Program-made: the position numbers and the translations under genes
The notes under the pieces: generated by a model
The model's input: only the letters and a program-made list of their open reading frames with translations
Databases searched by the model: none
What the model was told of the DNA's origin: nothing
Shown here: piece by piece, positions 17,177 through 25,034 of the stretch
Layout: every line of letters begins with the position of its first letter
Numbering within the stretch: the first letter of the stretch is position 1
Assembly (NCBI GenBank): GCA_963617485.1
Contig: CAVEPA010000004.1
Coordinates: forward strand, 101,116-165,115
Direction of reading: 5' to 3'
Origin: UBA1757 sp963617485
Lineage (GTDB): Bacteria > Bacteroidota > Bacteroidia > Bacteroidales > UBA1402
DNA length: 64,000 bases

Positions 17177-18673
17177 TCACTGACGTTTTTTCAAACGCTT
17201 GGCAAGAGCCGCTTTCAAGTCTTGCCAAGACCATATCTGACGAATTTCGTAGCAAAGATAAACTATCGCGGCCAAGAGCACAAACAATTGTAACGAAAGC
17301 CTGTAGCCTTGCGGCATAGCCATCTGCGAGAGCAAGAATACCGCCAGCACCAAAGTACAGAATATCAAAATGATACGCACATTATAACCGGCTATCGAGA
17401 ACTGACAAAGACGGCGTACCAGCAGATACACCACCAAGGTGTAGACGATGTGCGCCAGACAATAGGCATAGGCTGCCGACATCAACCCGCAATCGGGCCA
17501 AAGCAAGGCAAAAGCTCCCAGATAAATGGCATACCACAAGCTTTCGATACCCAGATACATCCAACCCTTGGCTTTGCCGAGCACTACATATGCCAACGGC
17601 CAGTTCATCACCTTTAGGAAACAGCCCAGCACCTGCCACTGCAACAAAGGCACGGCGGGCAGGAACTTGGACGAATAGAATATCCTGATGACGTAACCGG
17701 CCAGCACCACCATCAGCATCACCACCAGCGACGATATCAGCACCGAGATGCGGAATTGTTCATTCACCGAACGGGATATGGCGGCGTTGTCGTCGCAGAT
17801 GGCACAAAGTCTGGGATAATAGTCGGCTGCCATAGCGGTAAAGATGGCCGATAACGACATGGCGGTAATGGCCCAGGTGGCCTGATAGCAGCCCAAATCG
17901 TCGAGACTGCCCCACTGCCCTATCCACGAACGCATCAAAAAGTTGCATAAGCTGGCAATGAGTCCCACCGTCATGCTGAAAAAGCCCAGACGCAACATGG
18001 AGCGTCCCTTGACGAGTATTTCCTTCAGACCCACTGGCAAGTAGTTGAGTTTGAGGCGCAAGGTGTAGTAGGCCGATACCATCAACAGGCAGAAAGACAT
18101 CAGCAGAATGGCGGGAATGATGGCCTTTTCGCCCAGCAGCCAAAACATGACGGCGCAGACCAAAAAAGAGAACAGACTGCCCAGGATATTTGCTTTGGCC
18201 ATATCACCAATGCGGCGCAGTCCTTGCAACACAGCACGCTGTCCGGCCGAGAGTGTGGTCATGAACACAGCCAGCGACAAACAGCAGATGGGAAGCACAT
18301 GCGCTTCGTCCTGGAAGGCCAGCAGGCTGATTTGACGCGAAAAAGCAATGCAGAGCAAGGCTCCGAGCAAGGCCGTAAACCATAACAGCGGACGAAACAC
18401 CGAGAGCATCTTGCTAAGACGGGCTGGATCCTTGGAGGCCTGGGCCGCCGACAAATCACGCACAGAGCTGAAGCTCAAGCCCAAATCGGAAAACGAACGC
18501 AGCATGTCCACTACCGACTGGTACAAGCTCATCAGCCCAAGGCCGTTGGGCCCAAGCAGCACAGCCACCACTTTGGTGCGCAACACGCCTATCAGTATAT
18601 TGAAAAGCTGCGAGCCCCCGAATATACCCGTCGACTTGACGATGCTAGCATAGCTGTCTTCCTGCTTGTCCAT
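17177..18673 (-). CDS. Wzx-type oligosaccharide flippase (MOP superfamily)
   Basis: A 498-residue polytopic protein of the Wzx/MATE-like MOP superfamily, with about 12-14 hydrophobic helices. The opening SIVKSTGIFGGSQLFNILIGVLRTKVVAVLLGPNGLGLMSLYQS is typical of O-antigen/exopolysaccharide flippases. It is predicted to flip undecaprenyl-linked oligosaccharides to the periplasmic face. Immediately downstream are a GT2 and a GT4 gene; kdsB and an M16-like gene lie upstream. No Wzy polymerase or ligase is in the window, so the final product (O-antigen, protein glycan or other) is open. Confidence 0.88.
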   Translation of the reverse strand: MDKQEDSYASIVKSTGIFGGSQLFNILIGVLRTKVVAVLLGPNGLGLMSLYQSVVDMLRSFSDLGLSFSSVRDLSAAQASKDPARLSKMLSVFRPLLWFTALLGALLCIAFSRQISLLAFQDEAHVLPICCLSLAVFMTTLSAGQRAVLQGLRRIGDMAKANILGSLFSFLVCAVMFWLLGEKAIIPAILLMSFCLLMVSAYYTLRLKLNYLPVGLKEILVKGRSMLRLGFFSMTVGLIASLCNFLMRSWIGQWGSLDDLGCYQATWAITAMSLSAIFTAMAADYYPRLCAICDDNAAISRSVNEQFRISVLISSLVVMLMVVLAGYVIRIFYSSKFLPAVPLLQWQVLGCFLKVMNWPLAYVVLGKAKGWMYLGIESLWYAIYLGAFALLWPDCGLMSAAYAYCLAHIVYTLVVYLLVRRLCQFSIAGYNVRIILIFCTLVLAVFLLSQMAMPQGYRLSLQLFVLLAAIVYLCYEIRQIWSWQDLKAALAKRLKKRQ

Positions 18674-18691
18674 AACGTTTAAGGAAAAATG

Positions 18692-19951
18692 TCACTCACC
18701 AAGGCCCGTACCGCCCACGCAAACCTGATAGGCGGCCTCACGCCGGAGATAACGCTGGGCCACGGAACGTATTTGCTCGGCATCGACAGCCTTCATGGCC
18801 TGCATCTGTTTTTCCATGGCAACGAGCGGCATACCCACAACGGCGCAGGAAATGTAGATATCCGACAAGGTGAAGGGGCCATCCATCATACGGGCATATT
18901 CGCCCGAAAGATACTGGTGCAGCAATTGCAGTTCGGCCTCAGTCACCCGCTCGTTCTGCAGACGGTCGATTTCTTCGTAAACAGCTTCTATGAGCGGCTT
19001 GACAAAACGCAGGTCGGTCTGGGTCTCGATGTCGATATAGGAATGGTCGCGGTAAACCGTATGCGATGAATAGATACCGTAGGTATAGGCCTTCTGCTCG
19101 CGAATACTGGTCATCAGCCGGCTACCGTAGTAACCGCCCAAAAGGGCATTCAGCACCTTGAGCGGCACGAAATCGGGGTGCTGACGGCTGACAAGCGGAA
19201 AGGAGAAACGTACGGCAGCCTGCAGGGCATCGGCCTTGGGCAGGAAAAGCTGCGTTGGCGCTGCGGGACAGGCGGGCGGAAAATCGACGGGAGCATCGGC
19301 CTGCGGGCCTCGGGAGAGCGACGCACCGAAACAGTCTTCGCAAATGGCCAGTTCCTCATCGCCCACATCGCCTACCAATAGCATTTCCGTACGCGAGGGC
19401 TGATAATGCTGCCGGTGGAAATCCAAGAGCAGTTCACGGTCGAAATGTTCAAAGTCGGCCTCCTGCAACTGACGTCCGTAAGGATGTTGTTCTCCGAAGA
19501 GCAAGCCGTTCATGGCCATGGTGGCGCGAACCTGTACCTTCTCACGGTCAAGTAGAAAGCGCTGGTAGCGTTGTTCGAGTACCACCTTGACATCCTCGGC
19601 AGGATAGGCGGGAGCCACATATAAGTCGCGGAGCAGACTTAGCGTCTGACGAAAAGCCTTCTTAGGTGTCAAAAGGTTGATGTAGGCATATTCCATGCCG
19701 GTGGAAAAGTGAAGGAAAGCCCCGCAGGCATCAAAATATTCCGCCACTTGGGCAGATGTCTTGTCCCGGCATCCTTCCTTGAGCAAGCGGTTGGCAAAAT
19801 CAGCCACCAAAGGCCGCGACTGAAACACCGTACCGGCATGCACCATCAAATCGAGGCGCAAAAGCTGCGGACACCGCGTGTTGCGATAATGCAAGGGAAT
19901 GCCGCTGCCCAAACGCAGGCAGTGAAGTTCCGGCAGTTTGATGTCGAGCAT
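18692..19951 (-). CDS. M16 (insulinase/pitrilysin) family protein without a visible HxxEH zinc motif
   Basis: A 419-residue protein with the two-lobed M16 layout. The first lobe reads VHAGTVFQSRPLVADFANRLLKEG where active M16 enzymes have AHFLEH; no HxxEH is present. The second lobe contains the M16-like GGYYGSRLMTSIREQKAYTYGIYSS, which matches the conserved substrate-binding RxxxGLxYxxxS region. It is therefore probably a non-catalytic subunit or paralog (M16 proteins often work as active/inactive pairs), but no active partner is in the window. I chose the ATG at 19951, 5 nt after the kdsB stop; the ATG at 19987 overlapping kdsB is possible. Confidence 0.85.
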   Translation of the reverse strand: MLDIKLPELHCLRLGSGIPLHYRNTRCPQLLRLDLMVHAGTVFQSRPLVADFANRLLKEGCRDKTSAQVAEYFDACGAFLHFSTGMEYAYINLLTPKKAFRQTLSLLRDLYVAPAYPAEDVKVVLEQRYQRFLLDREKVQVRATMAMNGLLFGEQHPYGRQLQEADFEHFDRELLLDFHRQHYQPSRTEMLLVGDVGDEELAICEDCFGASLSRGPQADAPVDFPPACPAAPTQLFLPKADALQAAVRFSFPLVSRQHPDFVPLKVLNALLGGYYGSRLMTSIREQKAYTYGIYSSHTVYRDHSYIDIETQTDLRFVKPLIEAVYEEIDRLQNERVTEAELQLLHQYLSGEYARMMDGPFTLSDIYISCAVVGMPLVAMEKQMQAMKAVDAEQIRSVAQRYLRREAAYQVCVGGTGLGE

Positions 19952-19956
19952 CTCCC

Positions 19957-20712
19957 CTATTGGCGGCGGGCAAGTTCTGTCAAGCATAGGGCAAGATCTT
20001 CGGGAGTGTCCACGGCCACATTTTCAACCAGCGTCTGCGCCGTACGGATACGATAGCCATTTTCCAGCCAACGCAACTGTTCCAAGGATTCGCATTGTTC
20101 CAAAGGAGTCTGTTGCAGACGGGCCAAATCGGCAAGCACATCCTTGCGGTAGGCGTATATGCCGATATGCTTGAAGAAAGTGTGACGTTTCAGATAATCG
20201 GCCGGCTCCACATGACGCAAGTAAGGTATCACCGAGCGCGAGAAGTACAAGGCATTACCCTCGGCATCGAGCACCACCTTGGGCGAATTGGGATTGGCCA
20301 GCGTCTCGTAGCTGTCGTCGGGGCGGAAAGGCTTCACCAGCGTGGCAATCTGCGTGGACTCGCTGTCGAAACAGCCCATCAGCGCTTGAATCTGTGAAGT
20401 CTCGATAAAGGGTTCATCTCCTTGAATATTAATCACCACGTCAAAATCTTGGTCGGGCAAAAGGGTCATGGCCTCGGCGCAACGGTCGGTACCGCTGCGA
20501 TGGTTGACAGAAGTCATGTACACACGTCCGCCGAAATCTTGCACCACCTTGAAAATACGCTCGTCATCGGTAGCCACGCAGACAGTATCCAGGATTTTGG
20601 ACACCTGTTCGTAAACTCGCTGTATCATAGGTTTGCCCCCGATATCGGCCAAAGGCTTGCCGGGAAAACGGCTGGAAGCATAACGGGCGGGAATGATTCC
20701 GACAAATTTCAT
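19957..20712 (-). CDS. kdsB: 3-deoxy-manno-octulosonate cytidylyltransferase (CMP-Kdo synthetase)
   Basis: KdsB activates Kdo with CTP to give CMP-Kdo, the donor for the inner core of lipopolysaccharide. The 251-residue protein opens with FVGIIPARYASSRFPGKPL, carrying the nucleotide-binding Arg/Lys loop, followed by the metal-binding VVINIQGDEPFI (about 95-105) and the Kdo-contacting segment YFSRSVIPY (about 153-161). Length is normal. It lies 6 bp after recQ and 5 bp before the M16-like gene. It is the one gene in this run that clearly belongs to lipopolysaccharide core synthesis. Confidence 0.95.
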   Translation of the reverse strand: MKFVGIIPARYASSRFPGKPLADIGGKPMIQRVYEQVSKILDTVCVATDDERIFKVVQDFGGRVYMTSVNHRSGTDRCAEAMTLLPDQDFDVVINIQGDEPFIETSQIQALMGCFDSESTQIATLVKPFRPDDSYETLANPNSPKVVLDAEGNALYFSRSVIPYLRHVEPADYLKRHTFFKHIGIYAYRKDVLADLARLQQTPLEQCESLEQLRWLENGYRIRTAQTLVENVAVDTPEDLALCLTELARRQ

Positions 20713-20718
20713 CTTTTG

Positions 20719-22620
20719 CTATCTGTTAGGGTTTTGATATACTGAATCTTGCTGCAAGACTTTGCCTTCGTCGCAAAGGTAACGCAAAACTTCCAAAGTT
20801 TTCTCCTTGTCGGTAGACAATTGCAGCATCAGGGCATACAAATCCTTGGGACCGTCCTGCAAAGCTTCGGCGATGGCCTGGGAGATATTGTCCAGTTCCC
20901 ATTGTCGCAGCCCCAGAGAAGTTTTACGCAGGCACACGTCGCACTGGCCACAAGCCTTGGTTTTCTCTTGGCCGAAATAGTGCATCAGACGACGGCTGCG
21001 ACAGATATTGTCGTCCATGGCGTATTGTATCATAGCCGTGATGCGCTCGTCGAAGCGTTGCAGCCGGGTTTCGTAGACATCTTCCCCCAGATTCAAGTCC
21101 TTGCCCTCCACGCGAGCTTGCAGAAATGTGATGCAAGGCTGCTGGCGACGCGGGATATAATGCAACACGCCCATAGCTGTGAGCCGGTTAAAGTAGGCAT
21201 AGACCGTCTTCTTGTCCAGACCCGTGCGCTTGCAGAGCAGCTCTTCCTGTATAGGCACATAATCGGCGAAAAGCCCCGAGTAGGAACGCAACAGCACCTG
21301 CAAAAAGTCGTCCAAAGCGGCCTCCAGATTGATGTTGTACAAATCGTCGCGGTCCATGGTCATCATCAGGTGGGCATAGTCGTCCGGGTCGTCGGTATAT
21401 TCCAGATAACCAGCTTGTTTCAGAATAGTCAGCGCACTATAGACCTGATTGATATTCAAGTGGTACTGCGATGCGAAGTCGGCCATATCCAATATAAAAC
21501 GAGCTCCTTCTCCTTCCCCGGGAGCTAATTCGTAATAATAGCAGAGCTTATTGTAGATAGTTCTGATATATGGTTTTTGAGGGAAGGTATCGCTCACGCG
21601 CCGTTTGAGGGTGGTGGCATCTGAAGGATGAAAAAGCAGCACAGCGTAGGCCTTCTTGCCATCGCGCCCGGCACGGCCGGCTTCTTGGAAATAGGCTTCG
21701 GGCGAATCGGGCAGGTCGTAATGCAAGACCAGACGCACATCGGGCTTGTCGATACCCATACCGAAGGCATTGGTGGAAACGATGACGCGCGTACGGTCTT
21801 CTTTCCAGTCGGCCTGCTTGCGGTTCTTCAACTCTTCGCTCAGTCCGGCATGGTAATAGTCGGCCGAGATGCCGTTCTCCTGCAGGAATTGGGCGATTTC
21901 CCGAGTGCGCTTGCGCATGCGCACATAAACCACAGCCGTTCCCGGCACATTGCGCAGCCAGCCCAGCATCTGAGCCTGCTTATCCTCGCAACGCCGCACG
22001 ATATAGGCCAAATTTGGACGCTCGAAGCCCACACGGAATACATTTTCCTGGGGAAAGCGCAGCCGGGCCTGGATATCGCTCACCACTTCGGGCGTAGCAG
22101 TTGCCGTCAAGGCAAGCACCGGCACCTTGGGCAAGAGCGGGCGGATATCGGCTATGTGCAGGTAGGACGGACGGAAATCGTAGCCCCATTGCGAGATACA
22201 ATGGGCCTCGTCCACCACCAGCAGACTCACCTTGAACGACATCAACCTTTCTTGAAAAGCCCTGGTACCCAATCGTTCGGGCGAAATATAGAGAAACTTG
22301 AAATCGCCGTAAAGGCAGTTGTCATACACCCGCGATATATCATTGTCGCTCAGACCGGAATGCACGCAGGCGGCCCGGATGCCCATGTCGCAGAGACGCT
22401 CCACTTGGTCTTTCATCAAGGCCACCAAGGGAGTCACTACAAGGCAAATACCTTCCAGCGCCAGAGCGGGCACTTGAAAAGTCAGCGACTTGCCGCCACC
22501 GGTGGGCATCAAGCCCAGCGTATCTTTACCGGCGGCCACCGATTGTATGATATCCAGCTGTAAGGGGCGGAAATCGTCGTAGCCCCAATAACGTTTCAGT
22601 ATATCGTGGAAAACGCTCAT
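20719..22620 (-). CDS. recQ: ATP-dependent DNA helicase RecQ
   Basis: A 633-residue superfamily-2 helicase, 3' to 5', for recombination and fork repair. Motifs: LMPTGGGKSLTFQ (Walker A, near residue 35), DEAHCISQWGYDFRPSY (DExH and aromatic-rich loop), LALTATAT, and GRAGRDG. The RecQ-C-terminal zinc site is seen as CRSRRLMHYFGQ followed by CGQCDVC. A winged-helix region follows; an HRDC domain is not evident, which shortens the tail. Its start overlaps the recJ stop by one base (TGATG), so recJ and recQ are translationally coupled, fitting their joint role in end processing. Confidence 0.96.
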   Translation of the reverse strand: MSVFHDILKRYWGYDDFRPLQLDIIQSVAAGKDTLGLMPTGGGKSLTFQVPALALEGICLVVTPLVALMKDQVERLCDMGIRAACVHSGLSDNDISRVYDNCLYGDFKFLYISPERLGTRAFQERLMSFKVSLLVVDEAHCISQWGYDFRPSYLHIADIRPLLPKVPVLALTATATPEVVSDIQARLRFPQENVFRVGFERPNLAYIVRRCEDKQAQMLGWLRNVPGTAVVYVRMRKRTREIAQFLQENGISADYYHAGLSEELKNRKQADWKEDRTRVIVSTNAFGMGIDKPDVRLVLHYDLPDSPEAYFQEAGRAGRDGKKAYAVLLFHPSDATTLKRRVSDTFPQKPYIRTIYNKLCYYYELAPGEGEGARFILDMADFASQYHLNINQVYSALTILKQAGYLEYTDDPDDYAHLMMTMDRDDLYNINLEAALDDFLQVLLRSYSGLFADYVPIQEELLCKRTGLDKKTVYAYFNRLTAMGVLHYIPRRQQPCITFLQARVEGKDLNLGEDVYETRLQRFDERITAMIQYAMDDNICRSRRLMHYFGQEKTKACGQCDVCLRKTSLGLRQWELDNISQAIAEALQDGPKDLYALMLQLSTDKEKTLEVLRYLCDEGKVLQQDSVYQNPNR

Positions 22621-24335
22621 CAGGAATGGATGTCTTTCACCAGCAACTGTATAGAGGTATTTCCGTTGAAGGTATTCTCTTCGATATGATAACAGATGTC
22701 AAAAGGATTGAAGGACTTCACGCGGTCGTTGTGTTCCGACATGCCAAAGGCGATGCCGTTCATAATGCTCTCGGAATGACTGTCCACCAGCTCGAGCTTG
22801 AGATGTTCCTGATCGCGGCCCACCCGGCGGCTGGTTCCATAGTCGAACACGCGGCGGGTACAGAACACCGGCTTGTTGTTGTCCGGACCGAAAGGATTGA
22901 ACTGCTTGAGTATGCGGAAAAACTTGGGCGTGATATCCTGAAAACGAATCTCGGCATCCACATCGATGCAGGGTTGCATTTGTTCTTCCTGGATATTCTC
23001 TTCCACATACTGTTCGAAACGTTGCGTAAAGACCGGCACCTTGTCTATCTTCATGGAAAGGCCGGCCGCATAAGTATGTCCGCCAAAGTTTTCCAGCAGG
23101 TCGCGGCAGGATTCTATGGCCTTGTAGATGTCGAAACCCGGCACCGAGCGAGCCGAACCCGTAGCCACATCGCCCGAGCGGGTCAGCACTACGGCCGGAC
23201 GGTGGTATTCTTCCGACAGACGCGAAGCCACGATACCGATGACCCCCTTGTGCCAAGCCTCATTGTAGACAACGATACCCTTACGCGAATCGAGGTCTTT
23301 GCATTGTTGCAAAATTTTGGTAGCTTCTTCGGTGATGTTCTTGTCGAGGTCCTTGCGGGCCTGATTGTAGTCGTTTATCTTCATGGCCATATCCTTGGCC
23401 AGCTTGATGTCGTTGGTCACCAGCAGGTCTACCGCTTCGGCTGCCGAATGGATACGTCCTGAAGCGTTCAGGCGCGGCCCTATCTTGAAGACGATGTCGC
23501 TGATGGTTATTTCCTTGTCGTCCAAGTCGCAGACGTGGATAATGGCTTTCAGGCCGACACCGGGATTGGCGTTGAGCTGACGCAGACCGTGGTAGGCCAG
23601 AATGCGGTTTTCGCCCGTAATGGGAACGATATCGGAAGCGATGCTCACGGCCACCAGGTCGAGCAAGGGAATCAGGTGGGAAAAAGGAATCTGGTTGTCT
23701 TGAGCGAAAGCCTGCATCAACTTAAAGCCCACCCCACAGCCGGAAAGGTCGTTGTAAGGATAGGTATTGTCGGGACGCTTGGCATCCAGCACAGCCACGG
23801 CATCAGGAAGCTGGTCGTCGGGCTTGTGGTGGTCGCAGATGATGAAATCGACACCCATTTGCTTGGCATAGGCAATCTTTTCCACCGCCTTGATGCCGCA
23901 GTCGAGCACGATAACCAGCGAAAAATGGTTGTTGGCAGCGAAATCGATGCCTTGATAAGAAACGCCATAGCCCTCCACATAACGGTCGGGCAGATAATAG
24001 TCCAGATTGGTGGTGTACTGGCGCAAGAAACGATACACCAAGGCTACCGCAGTAGCTCCATCAACGTCGTAATCTCCGTAAATCAGAATTTTCTCTTTGT
24101 TGGCTATAGCCTGGTTCAGACGGGCCACCGCTTTGTCCATATCCTTCATCAGGAAGGGATCGTTCAAATCGGATAACTGCGGACGGAAGAAGCGCTTTGC
24201 CTCATCGAAGGTATGAACGCCCCTTTGCACCAATAGCTGTGCCAATATCGGGCTGATGCCCAATTCTTCTGCCAATTTCTTTTTACACTCTTCTTCTTGC
24301 GGATTTAACGTTAATAAATTCCATTTGTAAGTCAT
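22620..24335 (-). CDS. recJ: Single-stranded-DNA-specific exonuclease RecJ
   Basis: A 571-residue DHH-family 5' to 3' single-strand exonuclease used in recombination and mismatch or base-excision repair. The DHH core shows YGDYDVDGATA (near residue 80), LDCGIKA and CDHHKP; the DHHA1 domain is seen in VPGFDIYKAIESC and GGHTYAAGLS. I chose the ATG at 24335 (residues MTYKWNLL); the upstream extension starts with a TTG inside the -7 element at 24375-24382 and would not be transcribed. recJ is the first gene of a 16.4-kb minus-strand run of thirteen genes with no gap over 18 nt. Confidence 0.96.
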   Translation of the reverse strand: MTYKWNLLTLNPQEEECKKKLAEELGISPILAQLLVQRGVHTFDEAKRFFRPQLSDLNDPFLMKDMDKAVARLNQAIANKEKILIYGDYDVDGATAVALVYRFLRQYTTNLDYYLPDRYVEGYGVSYQGIDFAANNHFSLVIVLDCGIKAVEKIAYAKQMGVDFIICDHHKPDDQLPDAVAVLDAKRPDNTYPYNDLSGCGVGFKLMQAFAQDNQIPFSHLIPLLDLVAVSIASDIVPITGENRILAYHGLRQLNANPGVGLKAIIHVCDLDDKEITISDIVFKIGPRLNASGRIHSAAEAVDLLVTNDIKLAKDMAMKINDYNQARKDLDKNITEEATKILQQCKDLDSRKGIVVYNEAWHKGVIGIVASRLSEEYHRPAVVLTRSGDVATGSARSVPGFDIYKAIESCRDLLENFGGHTYAAGLSMKIDKVPVFTQRFEQYVEENIQEEQMQPCIDVDAEIRFQDITPKFFRILKQFNPFGPDNNKPVFCTRRVFDYGTSRRVGRDQEHLKLELVDSHSESIMNGIAFGMSEHNDRVKSFNPFDICYHIEENTFNGNTSIQLLVKDIHS

Positions 24336-24374
24336 CAATATGTTGTTTTGTTTCTTTCTCAACTCGAAGATTCG

Positions 24375-24382
24375 CAAAAGTA
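24375..24382 (-). promoter_or_regulatory. -7 element TACTTTTG upstream of recJ
   Basis: A perfect TAnnTTTG on the minus strand, about 40 bp upstream of the recJ ATG, in the divergent gap to tsaC. No clear -33 TTTG. This would be the start of the long recJ-to-tolC transcription unit. Confidence 0.4.
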
Positions 24383-24405
24383 ATGAAATATTGTCAGAGA
24401 TGTAT

Positions 24406-24413
24406 TACCTTTG
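24406..24413 (+). promoter_or_regulatory. -7 element TACCTTTG upstream of tsaC
   Basis: A perfect TAnnTTTG on the plus strand, 22 bp before the tsaC ATG. The nearest TTG (24391-24393) is only 12 bp away, so the -33 box is not convincing. The element pairs with the minus-strand box at 24375-24382. Confidence 0.42.
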
Positions 24414-24435
24414 ACAAGTTATTTTCATATGTATC

Positions 24436-25008
24436 ATGGAATCATTGTCAGAAGAAATAAAGCGCGCCCGCGATGTTGTCTTTGCAGGGGGCGTCATACT
24501 CTACCCCACCGACACCATTTGGGGCATCGGTTGCGACGCCACCAACCCCGAAGCCGTGGCCAAGGTCTACCACATCAAACAGCGGGCCGAAAGCAAGGCC
24601 ATGCTCTGTCTGGTAGACAGCGTACAGCGCTTGCAGAACTATGTGCAGGACTTTCCCGATATCGCCTGGGACCTCATCGACTGTAGCGACAAACCGCTTA
24701 CCATCATTTACGACCGGGGGCGCAATCTGGCTGCCAACCTGCTGGCCGAGGACGGCAGCATCGGTATGAGAGTAACGCGTGAGGCCTTTACGCACGGCCT
24801 CTGCGAGGCCGTGCGCCGGCCCATCGTCTCTACCTCGGCCAATATCGCAGGGCAAGCTTCGCCCAAGTGTTTTGCCGACATCGACCAAGCCATCCGCGAC
24901 AGCGTAGACTACATCGTCGATTACCGCCAGGACGACAACACGCCCGCCAAAGCCTCGTCCATCATCAAGCTGGGCAACCATGGCGAAGTGAAGATTATCC
25001 GACCCTAA
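24436..25008 (+). CDS. tsaC: L-threonylcarbamoyladenylate synthase (TsaC/Sua5/YciO/YrdC family)
   Basis: A 190-residue YrdC-domain protein. TsaC makes threonylcarbamoyl-AMP from threonine, bicarbonate and ATP, the first step of t6A37 tRNA modification. Visible family elements are YPTDTIWGIGCDATNPEAVAKVYHIKQR, KPLTIIYDRG, SIGMRVTREAF and RPIVSTSANIAGQASP (the ST-SAN loop). The length fits the short TsaC form rather than Sua5 with its extra domain. It begins the rightward cluster; the sugar transferase gene starts 26 bp later. Confidence 0.92.
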   Translation: MESLSEEIKRARDVVFAGGVILYPTDTIWGIGCDATNPEAVAKVYHIKQRAESKAMLCLVDSVQRLQNYVQDFPDIAWDLIDCSDKPLTIIYDRGRNLAANLLAEDGSIGMRVTREAFTHGLCEAVRRPIVSTSANIAGQASPKCFADIDQAIRDSVDYIVDYRQDDNTPAKASSIIKLGNHGEVKIIRP

Positions 25009-25034
25009 GAAGCTGTTTCGACAACCATCACCTT

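Noticed and set aside
24336..24377. Longer recJ start at 24377
   Set aside because: The start would be a TTG inside the -7 element; the ATG at 24335 fits better.
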